A stretch of 62,755 bases of DNA from a virus. Positions 6,217-14,403 of this stretch are shown here, one piece after another. How positions within the stretch are numbered: position 1 is the first letter of the stretch; every line of letters begins with the position of its first letter. The translations under genes and the position numbers were made by a program. The notes below the pieces were generated by a model. It did not search any database and was not told where the DNA came from. It saw nothing but the letters and a program-made list of their open reading frames with translations. The stretch spans positions 1-62,755 of the IMG/VR virus record IMGVR_UViG_3300045973_000245. One strand, given 5' to 3'.

Positions 6217-6405
6217 ATGATTGAAGCTGGTGACAAAGTAAAATGGAATGGTAAAGTTTCAGGTGAACCTATGCCTTCTTGGTTGACTCAAGATATGATA
6301 GGTGAAGTCGCTGAAATACAGCCATATGACCAACTTGATGTTGGTGTTTGGTTTGGGGACTTGTATGAAGTCTTCAATCAAAATGAGTTGGAGAGAGTCA
6401 AGTGA
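6217..6405 (+). CDS. Small SH3-like protein
   Basis: 62 aa. It begins with GDKVKWNGKVSGE, closely matching the microprotein near 24.1 kb (GDTVRWNGKTVGDE), and ends in the same acidic NELERVK style. Probably a paralogue within an SH3-like barrel family. Function unknown. Confidence 0.65.
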   Translation: MIEAGDKVKWNGKVSGEPMPSWLTQDMIGEVAEIQPYDQLDVGVWFGDLYEVFNQNELERVK

Positions 6406-6755
6406 TTAAAAGTTTTGTCCGGTTCTATTATCCTGGTATTTTCTTCACAGAAGATTCAAGCCGAGAACTAGAATCAAACGAGCCACCTATTACATTTCCT
6501 AAAAACAGTTTTGCATACATATTGTATACTAAGGAAGTTATTGAAGGTGCAACTGGCGACCTTGTAGGAAGAGAATTTGGACATACGGGTATGCATTTCA
6601 ATGGTGGTCAAGTATACACTACGGCAGAGCTAGAAAAGTCTTTTCCAACAGAAAAGATTCTCATTAGTAACTCTCGAAGTGGGGGTTACGTAATAAAAAC
6701 TTCAATGGGTAATTGGCAATCTTTTAACCCAAAGAAGGATAAAGTTATCTACTAG
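6402..6755 (+). CDS. Hypothetical protein upstream of the Ubl module
   Basis: 117 aa from a GTG start that overlaps the previous stop. Beta-rich with many aromatic residues and no recognised motif. It is the last gene before the structured leader of the ubiquitin-like gene, so a link to that module is possible but unproven. Confidence 0.6.
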   Translation: MIKSFVRFYYPGIFFTEDSSRELESNEPPITFPKNSFAYILYTKEVIEGATGDLVGREFGHTGMHFNGGQVYTTAELEKSFPTEKILISNSRSGGYVIKTSMGNWQSFNPKKDKVIY

Positions 6756-6774
6756 CTAGTAGAAGGGAGAACAT

Positions 6775-6819
6775 CTAATGACGGGAAGAAGCCCGCCCAT
6801 TAGAAAAATGGGTTCGTAA
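6775..6819 (+). promoter_or_regulatory. Structured leader with 13-codon reading frame
   Basis: A 13-aa frame (ATG 6778, TAA 6817-6819) follows GAAGGGAG. Its start lies in a hairpin CTAATG/CATTAG (6775-6780/6798-6803) with inner CGGG/CCCG. A second hairpin CCCATT/AATGGG (6796-6801/6807-6812) uses overlapping bases, so the two exclude each other. This resembles a translational attenuator for the ubiquitin-like gene 63 bases downstream. No U-tract follows either hairpin. Confidence 0.4.
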
Positions 6820-6881
6820 GTGCATCGCGTTTCTCAATTATGTTCATAAATGCTTCTCATATTCTCAAAAGGAGAATTCAA

Positions 6882-7121
6882 ATGGAAACTGGAACTGTTA
6901 ACGTTCGTCTTGCTGTCCAGGGTTCTGGATGCGTTTTGGAATTCGAAGTTGATGAAGGTACTACGATTGGTGAACTGCGTGCAATGCAGACTACCCTTCG
7001 CGGTCTTGATATCAAAATCGGTGCCAACAAAGTTAGCGACGAAGATGAAATCGAAGCTAATGAAGACGGCACTCCCACTACTATCATTGGCACAAAAGAT
7101 GTCAAGGGTGGTATCGCCTAG
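6882..7121 (+). CDS. Ubiquitin-like beta-grasp protein (PRTRC C-like)
   Basis: 79 aa, started at the ATG after AAAAGGAGAA. Predicted beta-grasp: two strands ('TVNVRLAV', 'CVLEFEVDE'), a helix ('TIGELRAM'), then short strands. It ends K-G76-G77-I78-A79. The Gly-Gly two residues from the end is what a peptidase would need to expose before adenylation by an E1. The order Ubl, E2-like, JAMM, E1-like matches the bacterial PRTRC cassettes (proteins C, B, A and ThiF). A strong terminator 25 bases downstream could make it more abundant than the enzymes that follow. Confidence 0.75.
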   Translation: METGTVNVRLAVQGSGCVLEFEVDEGTTIGELRAMQTTLRGLDIKIGANKVSDEDEIEANEDGTPTTIIGTKDVKGGIA

Positions 7122-7145
7122 TCAATAGGTGAAAGACTAATTGAT

Positions 7146-7181
7146 GGGAATGGGGGTAGCAATATCCCCATTCCCTATTTT
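7146..7181 (+). terminator. Intrinsic terminator after the Ubl gene
   Basis: GGGAATGGGG (7146-7155) pairs perfectly with CCCCATTCCC (7166-7175) around a 10-nt loop, followed by TATTTT. The T tract is short, so partial read-through is likely. It separates the Ubl gene from the E2-like gene and may set their ratio. Confidence 0.75.
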
Positions 7182-7210
7182 AGTGTTATCCCTAGCTGAA
7201 AGGAGACTAA

Positions 7211-9127
7211 ATGAACATCATTCTTCCTAAGTCTGATGCTAACAAATTCGTTAATGAAATTAATGAGTTTGCCCTAGATATACGCGCACCACATAGTAGC
7301 TATTACTATGAAGATTTAACGTCGCGCGGAGTCTATTCATGGGTACATTATTCAGAGTACCCGCCGCTCACAAAAGAATTTGTGGACGAATATCTAGCCA
7401 CAAAATTCCCTCACCTTACAGTACTTCATACCATAAAAGAAGAGCAAGATAGCTACTTCGCGTATGAACAAAAAGTGCTGGTAAATGCTGGGGATTCAAC
7501 TAACACAAGCGTAACACAAGAAATAGCGTGGAGAAATAAAGTAAATGAAACTGTAAATCAGTTTGATTTTCTTCTACCGTTTGTGTTAGAATTCAATCCG
7601 AAGGACTGCAATTTTGCTCGATATACTCCTACAGTTATGCTCACTCCGTATGGGATATGGTATAATCAAGGGAAACCGCATATTAGTGCTGGTCCTCAAA
7701 TTCTGGCTTTTAACAAAGCCGCAGTATTGGCGTATAACCAATCTCAGTATAATCCTGCATTCTTATACGAAGCACAGGACCATTCCGGGGATTATCTTAC
7801 GCTTCCATTTGCTTTGGTTTATGAGAATAAACGAGGCTTAGGGAATACTGTGCAGATGTGTTCTAATAAATTCTATCCGACTCAAACTATTTCAAAACAG
7901 AAGACTATCTTTGATTTACTTGCTGAGCCGACTATATGGAAGAGAATTATATTTCATTTGCTTTGGACTCCGCTTGCTCAACTAAAGATTGAATCTGAGC
8001 AAGTAGTAATTCCGCTCTCTTTGCAGGTAAAAATGTTTTCTTTCCAGAATCAATCTGCAATTAGGCAGGAGATAGAATCATTAGAGAACAATAAGGGCGA
8101 AATGCGACGTAATATCGACGCATATATCAAGGAAATCACTAACTACAAGGTAAAAGAGAGCCTGTTAGAAGAGCAGATTATTGTGAAGCATAAAGAGCTT
8201 GCTCGTAGAGCTTCCAGTAAAAACTTTGAGAGAGAACTGAAGAATCTCAAGACTCTTCCCTACATAAAAGACTTTGAGTTTAAAGGTGGTGGAATCTGCT
8301 TTTATACAGAACCTATACAGATTGATAGTGGGCCTACTCTTGGTGGGTACGAAATCAAGTACTCAATGGTTGATAAGAGCCTCAAGATTAGAAACGTAGA
8401 CAATCCTCATGAGAGTCTTGCACACCCGCATATTTATCAGGATGGAGATATCTGTTTTGGTAACTACACTGATGTATTCTTCCGGTTTGAAACAGGAGAA
8501 TTCTACATTGGTATGCAATTGTTGCATGAATTCTTGTCTAGCTATAACCCGGAAGATGAATGGGGACGTAGGCTAATCTATTGGGATGCCAAATTTGTCT
8601 TTGAAGATATGAAGATGCGTGGACTTCTTCATAAACTAGAAGGCAAATGGGATTCGTACTATTACGATATCTATCACGAACACATGAGTAGCAACAACTA
8701 TTGTTCTAGTTGTGAGTTGCCATTGGACGAATGTGAATGTGACCGTTGCCAGTATTGCCAGGAATTCACAGATAACTGTGAGTGTTGGATTTGCTATTCC
8801 TGCGGTGAATTGGTAGAAGATGGTTGTGGGTGTGAACGATGTGCTTCTTGTCAAGAATTGATTAGGGATTGTGGTTGTGAGCGGTGTGAAAACTGCGAAG
8901 AATTGACAAACACTAACTACAGCCCATGCTGTGAGTGTGAACGTTGTCCTGATGATGATTCACTTCTTGATGAAGATGATGAACGTTGTCTCACTTGCCA
9001 AAATACAGACTGTGGACATAACATGAACGAAGACCCTATTCCTACTCAAGAGGAAGAATTGCCACTGCATGAAGCAATGGAACCTGACATATATGAACTA
9101 CTTAGAACAGTATTGGAAGGACGATGA
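7211..9127 (+). CDS. E2-like (UBC-fold, PRTRC B-like) protein with Cys-repeat tail
   Basis: 638 aa. The N-terminal 270 residues have no recognised motif. A coiled coil spans about 278-340. An E2-like domain (about 345-470) holds H405-P-H407-I-Y, then G-D-I-C415-F-G, the layout of E2 conjugating enzymes, where HP(N/H) precedes the catalytic Cys; Cys415 is the predicted thioester site. Residues about 498-580 carry five tandem modules of the form CxxC-x5/6-C-x-C-x2-C, likely zinc-binding, followed by an acidic tail. This arrangement resembles an E2 with a built-in RING-like adaptor, an inference. AAAGGAGAC precedes the ATG, and the stop overlaps the JAMM gene. Confidence 0.75.
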   Translation: MNIILPKSDANKFVNEINEFALDIRAPHSSYYYEDLTSRGVYSWVHYSEYPPLTKEFVDEYLATKFPHLTVLHTIKEEQDSYFAYEQKVLVNAGDSTNTSVTQEIAWRNKVNETVNQFDFLLPFVLEFNPKDCNFARYTPTVMLTPYGIWYNQGKPHISAGPQILAFNKAAVLAYNQSQYNPAFLYEAQDHSGDYLTLPFALVYENKRGLGNTVQMCSNKFYPTQTISKQKTIFDLLAEPTIWKRIIFHLLWTPLAQLKIESEQVVIPLSLQVKMFSFQNQSAIRQEIESLENNKGEMRRNIDAYIKEITNYKVKESLLEEQIIVKHKELARRASSKNFERELKNLKTLPYIKDFEFKGGGICFYTEPIQIDSGPTLGGYEIKYSMVDKSLKIRNVDNPHESLAHPHIYQDGDICFGNYTDVFFRFETGEFYIGMQLLHEFLSSYNPEDEWGRRLIYWDAKFVFEDMKMRGLLHKLEGKWDSYYYDIYHEHMSSNNYCSSCELPLDECECDRCQYCQEFTDNCECWICYSCGELVEDGCGCERCASCQELIRDCGCERCENCEELTNTNYSPCCECERCPDDDSLLDEDDERCLTCQNTDCGHNMNEDPIPTQEEELPLHEAMEPDIYELLRTVLEGR

Positions 9128-9933
9128 TAATGACAGCTATTGCCCAAACAACTTTGTGGATTCCTCCTAAGATTTATGCAGAGCTAATGTTTTATGCATG
9201 GACAGTTGATGCAGAAGTTGGTGGTGTAGGTACTCTGGAATTCAATTGTCCAGAGCCTAATGATATCTATGTGACCGAAGTATTTCTTGAAAAGCAGAAA
9301 GTGCATGGCACCGAATGCCTGCTTTCTAAAGACGATTCTACCTATGAAAAATTGATTCTCAGTAATGAGATTGAAAAAGCGTGTAAGCTGCAACTTTGGT
9401 GGCATTCTCATCACACAATGGGTGCAGGACACTCTACGACTGATGATACAACGATGCGAGAGTGGTCCGGGGAATATGTCGTGGCTTTAGTAATCAACCG
9501 CAAGGGAGATTTGAAAGCTAAACTTATGACCAAAATTCCTGTAATGGTTGTCGGAGATATTGAGGTAAGAATCAATTGGCTCGACATTGAAGCAGGAGAA
9601 GAAATGGGTGCAGAAGTAGCAGCTAAAGTTACTAAAGAAGCCCCTCAAGCAGTAGTAACGTATTGTGGCAATTATGCTCAGCAGCAATGGCAGCAAGTAA
9701 GTGGTGAATATGAGCATGATAAACAGACAGGCTTATGGGGCAAAAAGAAAAAGGATGATGAAGCTACCCCTTTACACAGTATGACCGAGGCAGAGTGGGT
9801 AGAAATGGAAGAAGAGTATTACGAACTGCTGGACGACAAAGACATAAAAACTCTAGGTTTTCCAGTAGGTGAAATGGACGCAGATGAAAAGAGAGCGTTG
9901 AAACAGATTTGGGATGCTAAGGAATGTGACTGA
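9124..9933 (+). CDS. JAB/JAMM metallopeptidase (PRTRC A-like)
   Basis: 269 aa. The zinc motif is complete: Glu31, then His94-Ser-His96-x7-Ser104-x2-Asp107, the HxHx7SxxD signature of deubiquitinating JAMM peptidases. The catalytic domain fills about residues 10-150; the rest is a variable acidic extension with an acidic helix near 215-245. In this cluster the likely role is trimming the Ubl C terminus to expose Gly-Gly and releasing Ubl from targets. It is coupled to the E2-like gene by a four-base overlap. Confidence 0.9.
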   Translation: MIMTAIAQTTLWIPPKIYAELMFYAWTVDAEVGGVGTLEFNCPEPNDIYVTEVFLEKQKVHGTECLLSKDDSTYEKLILSNEIEKACKLQLWWHSHHTMGAGHSTTDDTTMREWSGEYVVALVINRKGDLKAKLMTKIPVMVVGDIEVRINWLDIEAGEEMGAEVAAKVTKEAPQAVVTYCGNYAQQQWQQVSGEYEHDKQTGLWGKKKKDDEATPLHSMTEAEWVEMEEEYYELLDDKDIKTLGFPVGEMDADEKRALKQIWDAKECD

Positions 9934-10124
9934 TGCAAAAGACTGATGTAGGAGAAGTCTGGATTATCTGGCGTAAAATACCAGGAACTCATCATAACTC
10001 AATATGGGAAGTGTGTGATGATGAATATTCTGGCCAGAAAATTCTGAATACACTGATGAATAAATCAGAATTCACTATGTATAAGTATGCAATCACGCAT
10101 GTTGTGACGGAGAGAGTAATATGA
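9933..10124 (+). CDS. Hypothetical protein within the Ubl module
   Basis: 63 aa between the JAMM and E1-like genes, overlapping both by 1-4 bases. Begins with a beta-strand-rich Trp segment. No recognised motif. Its tight coupling suggests a small accessory subunit, but this is inference only. Confidence 0.6.
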   Translation: MQKTDVGEVWIIWRKIPGTHHNSIWEVCDDEYSGQKILNTLMNKSEFTMYKYAITHVVTERVI

Positions 10125-10786
10125 CAGACGTAAATGAGGCGTATCTTCGTAGCATTGATATCTTTGACCCCAATAAAGCTAGGCCAGTATCTATTATTGG
10201 TTGTGGGTCTATTGGTAGCTTTGCTGCTAAGACTCTAGCTAAGATGGGTGTACAGAAGTTTAATCTGTATGATGGTGATATTGTCACTCAGGTTAACATT
10301 GGTTGTCAGGATTTTGGCTGGAAAGACCTAGGAAAACCCAAAGTTGAGGCTGTTAGGGACTTGATTTTAGAAAACTCTCCTGTAAAGCCAGAGGATATCA
10401 ACATCCATTTTGGCTATATAGATGATAAGTCTAAGTTGCCGTTTATTCCTACGATTGTAGGAGTGGACAGTATGACAGCAAGACATTTGATTTGGGGCAA
10501 ACTAAAGAATAAGGCACCTATTATAATTGACGGGCGCATTGGTGGACAGATTGTAAGAGTATTCAGCGTCACTAATGATTATGCAAGCATGGAATACTAC
10601 GAACAATATCTGAAAACTGATGAAGAAGCTGAAGAGCTACCGTGTACACAACGTAATGTGTGCTATGTGGCTAACATTACTCAAGGCATCATAGGACAAA
10701 TGATGCGGAGCTATATCGAGAAAGGGGTAGCTGCTAAAGAAATCGGTATTGATGTGGAGACGTTTATAAACTACGTTAAGGAGTAG
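10121..10786 (+). CDS. E1-like ThiF/MoeB-family adenylating enzyme
   Basis: 221 aa with a Rossmann nucleotide site GCGSIG (27-32), the DGD acidic turn (51-53) and a downstream Asn/Gln pair (VNIGCQ) in place of the usual N-x-x-RQ. It would adenylate the Gly-Gly end of the Ubl using ATP. The Cys in PCTQRNVC near residue 175 are candidates for a thioester or structural site. No adenylation-domain extensions are present, so it is a minimal E1 like the PRTRC ThiF proteins. Confidence 0.88.
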   Translation: MTDVNEAYLRSIDIFDPNKARPVSIIGCGSIGSFAAKTLAKMGVQKFNLYDGDIVTQVNIGCQDFGWKDLGKPKVEAVRDLILENSPVKPEDINIHFGYIDDKSKLPFIPTIVGVDSMTARHLIWGKLKNKAPIIIDGRIGGQIVRVFSVTNDYASMEYYEQYLKTDEEAEELPCTQRNVCYVANITQGIIGQMMRSYIEKGVAAKEIGIDVETFINYVKE

Positions 10787-10788
10787 AA

Positions 10789-11031
10789 GTGACAGAACAT
10801 GATAAGGGATTTGTCCTTATCCCAACAGAAGTCCCTCAAAGAATTAGGGGCAGTAAGTATACTGAAGCAGTGGAGTCTTTTGTTAGCTCTAATGAACCTT
10901 CAGGCAAAATCAATCTAGGTGATACTGCAATTGAAACAGCCTATCAAGGTTTCCATAAGGTACTAAAGAAGAGTGCCTATCCTGTAGAACTAACGAGAGT
11001 TAACGGCTCTCTTTATATTAAGAGGGTGTAG
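10789..11031 (+). CDS. Hypothetical protein after the E1-like gene
   Basis: 80 aa from a GTG start two bases after the E1-like stop, with AAGGAG upstream. No recognised family. It may belong to the same transcription unit as the Ubl module. Confidence 0.6.
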   Translation: MTEHDKGFVLIPTEVPQRIRGSKYTEAVESFVSSNEPSGKINLGDTAIETAYQGFHKVLKKSAYPVELTRVNGSLYIKRV

Positions 11032-11033
11032 AT

Positions 11034-11081
11034 ATGAGCTATCTGGCAAAACTATTACAAAGGATACTATTTGGCAAGTGA
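11034..11081 (+). CDS. Possible 15-aa peptide
   Basis: A short frame with a hydrophobic basic peptide (ends RILFGK) fills the 59-base gap between two genes. The upstream site (AGAGGG) is weak. It could be chance. Confidence 0.25.
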   Translation: MSYLAKLLQRILFGK

Positions 11082-11090
11082 GGTTAACAG

Positions 11091-11363
11091 ATGAATCTTG
11101 ACCTAATGCAAATTTTTAGGGATTTTCGTCTGTTAACCAAGGATGTAACAAATACAACAGAAGCTTCCGAGCTTCTGATGAAAGAGTTTCAAGTGGATGT
11201 ACCAGAGATAGTGGATTTGTGGCAAGTTTTCCATGAATTTATTGTCGAAAAGTTTGAAATCAAGAAACTCAACAAGAAACAAGCTGAACAGATGGATGCC
11301 TTTATAGCGTTACTATATGATGCGTTCTTCTTTGGAATGTATGTAGATAAGCTCTACGCATAG
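11091..11363 (+). CDS. Hypothetical helical protein
   Basis: 90 aa, predicted all-helical with acidic and hydrophobic stretches. Last gene before a pair of strong hairpins, so it probably ends the Ubl-module transcript. Function unknown. Confidence 0.55.
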   Translation: MNLDLMQIFRDFRLLTKDVTNTTEASELLMKEFQVDVPEIVDLWQVFHEFIVEKFEIKKLNKKQAEQMDAFIALLYDAFFFGMYVDKLYA

Positions 11364-11378
11364 TGTAGCGCAAAGCGC

Positions 11379-11409
11379 GAGGGTAGGGGTATTTATTGCC
11401 CCTACCCTC
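11379..11409 (+). terminator. Strong hairpin without T tract
   Basis: GAGGGTAGGGG (11379-11389) pairs perfectly with CCCCTACCCTC (11399-11409) over a 9-nt loop. No T run follows, so it may stabilise the 3' end of the mRNA rather than end transcription alone. Confidence 0.5.
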
Positions 11410-11423
11410 CAGGTGAGGAATAA

Positions 11424-11470
11424 AAGAAAGGGCATATAGATAAGTGCCTTTTCTTATATTCTCTTTTCTG
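11424..11470 (+). terminator. Intrinsic terminator
   Basis: AAGAAAGGGCA (11424-11434) pairs with TGCCTTTTCTT (11445-11455) with one G:T wobble and a T-rich 3' arm and tail. It follows the previous hairpin by 14 bases. The next 80 bases are AT-rich, hold TATAAT at 11476-11481 without a convincing -35, and end in a short hairpin ACGCGC/GCGCGT just before the replication operon. A new promoter probably lies here. Confidence 0.6.
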
Positions 11471-11553
11471 TATTCTATAATTCTATTATCTCTATTAGTG
11501 CTATTAGTTTTGAACGCGCGTGTGCGCGTAACACACAATGAAAGGATTGTCAA

Positions 11554-11754
11554 GTGGATTTTGTAACTCTTTTAGGGGCCGAAGATGTAAAGCAGGCTGG
11601 CTATGATATTAAAGCAGCAGCCAGTGAGATAAAACTTGCTATGGGCTTCTTTGAAGAGGCTTTACAGATGCATGAAAGGTTTCTCACTGATTGGTTGGAA
11701 CAGTTAGAAGCTGCCTTGACGGAAAAGAAAGAGTTTGGGTTAAAAAGATGGTAG
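11554..11754 (+). CDS. Hypothetical helical protein
   Basis: 66 aa from a GTG start with AAAGGA eight bases upstream. Predicted amphipathic helices throughout. First gene of the replication operon. Function unknown. Confidence 0.55.
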   Translation: MDFVTLLGAEDVKQAGYDIKAAASEIKLAMGFFEEALQMHERFLTDWLEQLEAALTEKKEFGLKRW

Positions 11755-12131
11755 ACACATTCTTTCCTATTATGCCTGTGGCCGAAGTACCAAAGCCAGC
11801 AGGAAATTACAAAGGCAAAGGTATTGAGGACTGGACCTGGAAGGATTTCCAGAACTACTTTGATGATAAGTATGCTCAGAAGTTTGGCTTAAAGCCCCCG
11901 ACTTATAAAGCAGCTTTGCGTCGAGCGCAGATAGCATATGCTGTTGAATTGCGGGGAAAAGAGCTATTTAAGGCCATGATAGACTACCTCTTAGAGCGTC
12001 CTAAACGGGTTGAATGGAGTTCTATCAGTATGAGTTTGATACTTGGCAATCATGGTTGGGCTATAGATATCTCGCAAAAAGCGAAGAAAAAGATTGACGC
12101 AGAGCTTGACTTGACCGATGAAGAGTTGTAA
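11748..12131 (+). CDS. Hypothetical protein in the replication operon
   Basis: 127 aa, started at the ATG that overlaps the previous stop (ATGGTAG); a longer version would extend 57 bases into that gene. Contains W-K-D-F aromatic motifs and an acidic C terminus. Position before the helicase genes suggests a replication accessory role, without direct evidence. Confidence 0.55.
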   Translation: MVDTFFPIMPVAEVPKPAGNYKGKGIEDWTWKDFQNYFDDKYAQKFGLKPPTYKAALRRAQIAYAVELRGKELFKAMIDYLLERPKRVEWSSISMSLILGNHGWAIDISQKAKKKIDAELDLTDEEL

Positions 12132-12161
12132 ACTATACCATCTAACACGAAAGGGGACTGA

Positions 12162-12722
12162 ATGACCCGAAAAGAGCTTTATAACTTACTCTATGCTAAC
12201 GGCGTTCCTAAGCAGATAGTTGATTGGACATTTACAGAGGAATTAGACAATCCTTTTTTGAAGGATAAGCTAACTCCAATGCTGGAAGAGATTGACAAGT
12301 TTCTTAACAATAGGACTTCGTTCCTTATTTACTTCCCAAACAACCCGCTATTAGCCGCGCGAATTGCAACGACTTATATGAAGGCTGCTTTCCTTGCTGG
12401 ATTCTACAAGGTCAAGTATGCCACTCCAGGGGTCATTGTAGGCTATAAAAAGGAGTCGTGGGATAATGGTGAGGCATACAACGAGCTATTGGCTGCTGAC
12501 CTCCTGGTAATTGACAAAGTGTTAGAGCATCAAAAAGAAAAGAGTTGGCCGCGAGAAGTGTTCGAGGAATTCGTAGAAGATAGATTAATGAGACGGAGAA
12601 GTACACTATTTGTTTGTGGTGATAACCCTAATGAAGTGTTCTCTGATAGGTTGAAGTTATTGTTTGACTCGACTCCTGTTAAAATTCTCGCAGAGAATGG
12701 GAAAGTTTCTCATGTTAAATAA
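12162..12722 (+). CDS. DnaC-like helicase loader, degenerate P-loop
   Basis: 186 aa. A segment 'SFLIYFPNNPLLAARIATTYMKAAF' style fold matches the beta-strand and helix around an AAA+ Walker A, but the Gly-Lys-Thr is absent. A Walker B-like LLVIDK and an 'STLFVCGDNP' strand (sensor 1 position) follow. It lies two genes upstream of the DnaB-like helicase, the usual place for a loader. Loss of the P-loop suggests a non-ATPase loader or adaptor. The family call is by pattern and context. Confidence 0.5.
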   Translation: MTRKELYNLLYANGVPKQIVDWTFTEELDNPFLKDKLTPMLEEIDKFLNNRTSFLIYFPNNPLLAARIATTYMKAAFLAGFYKVKYATPGVIVGYKKESWDNGEAYNELLAADLLVIDKVLEHQKEKSWPREVFEEFVEDRLMRRRSTLFVCGDNPNEVFSDRLKLLFDSTPVKILAENGKVSHVK

Positions 12723-13122
12723 TGACCTATCAAATAGAGCAGCACCAATCTTACTTTTCAACTTTGAGCGAGTAATTTGTGAAGAGTTTGATAAGAAAAC
12801 GTGGCGAACACCAGAATACAAAGTAAATCAACAAAACATTCATGCAATAAATCAGTTATTCTTGAAAGATTTCCGCATCTTGTACCTAACATTTGAGTGG
12901 CCTGATAAAAAGTTAGACAAATTGGAAGACGAATTAGACCTTGATGGTTGTCTATTTAATGGAATGATTAAAACCAAGGACACACATTCTTTGCAAGAGT
13001 TTCTCAAGCACAATTTGGGGTCACACTATTTCGATACTGATATAACATTAGTAAAAAGTCTAGGTCAATATGCTAGTCAATGGCAAGGATATCTCATAAG
13101 TCTATGGGGCGGTAATCTATGA
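12712..13122 (+). CDS. HAD-like protein with altered catalytic motif
   Basis: 136 aa, started at the ATG 11 bases inside the previous gene. The opening strand 'PILLFNFERVICEEFD' resembles HAD phosphatase motif I (DxDG), but Asn and Glu replace the two Asp. 'RILYLTF' resembles motif II. If correct this is a non-catalytic HAD fold. Its stop overlaps the helicase start. Low-certainty fold guess. Confidence 0.4.
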   Translation: MLNNDLSNRAAPILLFNFERVICEEFDKKTWRTPEYKVNQQNIHAINQLFLKDFRILYLTFEWPDKKLDKLEDELDLDGCLFNGMIKTKDTHSLQEFLKHNLGSHYFDTDITLVKSLGQYASQWQGYLISLWGGNL

Positions 13123-14402
13123 ATATAGAGACTGGCCTAATTTCTAAGATTGAGAGCAAGGAAGATTTACTATATGTTCTTGACGAGAGAATTAATGAGA
13201 AATTCTTTGAAGAGCATGGTGAAATATTTCAGTCGATGCTTGATTATTACAAGAAATATTTGACCGTACCTGGGAAAGAAGTCATTAGTAGTTACTTTCC
13301 TAACTTTGTATTCTCAGATATAGACGAGCCTCTTGCATTCTTTGTAGACGAAATAAAGAAGAAGCACAAAAAGAATATTTACAATACGGGGCTTATTGAA
13401 GTAGTCGAGTTGATGAAGGATGATATTGATGTAGCTGAACAAAAGTTGCAACAATTGTTATCGACTTCTAAGACTGAAATCAAGACAACAGTAGATTTAG
13501 ATGTGCGTTCCAATGCAGCCTTAACAAAGCTAGAATATGAAGAGAAGAAGGGGCATCTAGGCATAGATGGGTATGAGTTGCCGTGGGAATATCTGAACAA
13601 TCTAACTGGCGGGGCACATAAAGGTGAGCTAATTGTATGGTCTGCTCGTCCTAAAATTGGCAAGACTTGGTTAGCAACCTGGATAGCAAAACATATTTGG
13701 CGCGAATGCAATGTGCCAATTGTCTTTATAACTAAGGAAATGCGCCCAAAAGCAATTAAAGATAGGGTATCAGCGATTGAAACAGGTCTACCATATGATG
13801 CTTTGAAACGAGGCTTTCTTACTGATGCTCAACAGAGATTCTATTATGAATATCTTGATAGGCTTGAAGAAGAAAAGGAAGAAGGATATCCAGATTTTAT
13901 TATACCAGGATATTCACTATCAGATACTATTGGTGGAGTATCAAGCATTATTCCTAAAGTAGAACAGCATCTAATGCATGGTGGTGTTTTAATTGTGGAC
14001 GGAATGTATTTGTTGCCTGATGATAGAGGCGAGAAAGATTGGAAAGCTATTGTTAACATTTCGATGGATTTGAAGAATCTTGCCTTAGCCTATAACATTC
14101 CTGTGATAGCAACAACTCAGCAGAATATGTCGGACAAGAATCCAACACCTACATTTGACGGAGCAGCTTATGGCAAATATCTTGTACAGTTTGTAGATGC
14201 GTTTCTTGGTATTGGTAGAAATGCTACGGACTACACTTTAGGTAGAGGTAGAATTTATATGCTTGGACAACGAGAAGGTGATGTTGGTGACTTTCCAATT
14301 GATATGAAATTCTCACCAGTAGATTTCTCACAAGCATATGAGAAAACTGTAGAAGACACAAATATGGATGAAGACGACGATGATGAAAGTATGAGGTATT
14401 AA
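13119..14402 (+). CDS. DnaB-like replicative helicase
   Basis: 427 aa. The N-terminal 150 residues are helical; the C-terminal RecA-like core has Walker A PKIGKT, Walker B VLIVDG and the TQQN segment typical of DnaB/SF4 helicases. An acidic tail (DEDDDDES) ends the protein. It would unwind the phage replication fork together with the primase encoded next. The start overlaps the previous stop (ATGA). Confidence 0.88.
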   Translation: MNIETGLISKIESKEDLLYVLDERINEKFFEEHGEIFQSMLDYYKKYLTVPGKEVISSYFPNFVFSDIDEPLAFFVDEIKKKHKKNIYNTGLIEVVELMKDDIDVAEQKLQQLLSTSKTEIKTTVDLDVRSNAALTKLEYEEKKGHLGIDGYELPWEYLNNLTGGAHKGELIVWSARPKIGKTWLATWIAKHIWRECNVPIVFITKEMRPKAIKDRVSAIETGLPYDALKRGFLTDAQQRFYYEYLDRLEEEKEEGYPDFIIPGYSLSDTIGGVSSIIPKVEQHLMHGGVLIVDGMYLLPDDRGEKDWKAIVNISMDLKNLALAYNIPVIATTQQNMSDKNPTPTFDGAAYGKYLVQFVDAFLGIGRNATDYTLGRGRIYMLGQREGDVGDFPIDMKFSPVDFSQAYEKTVEDTNMDEDDDDESMRY

Positions 14403-14403
14403 A

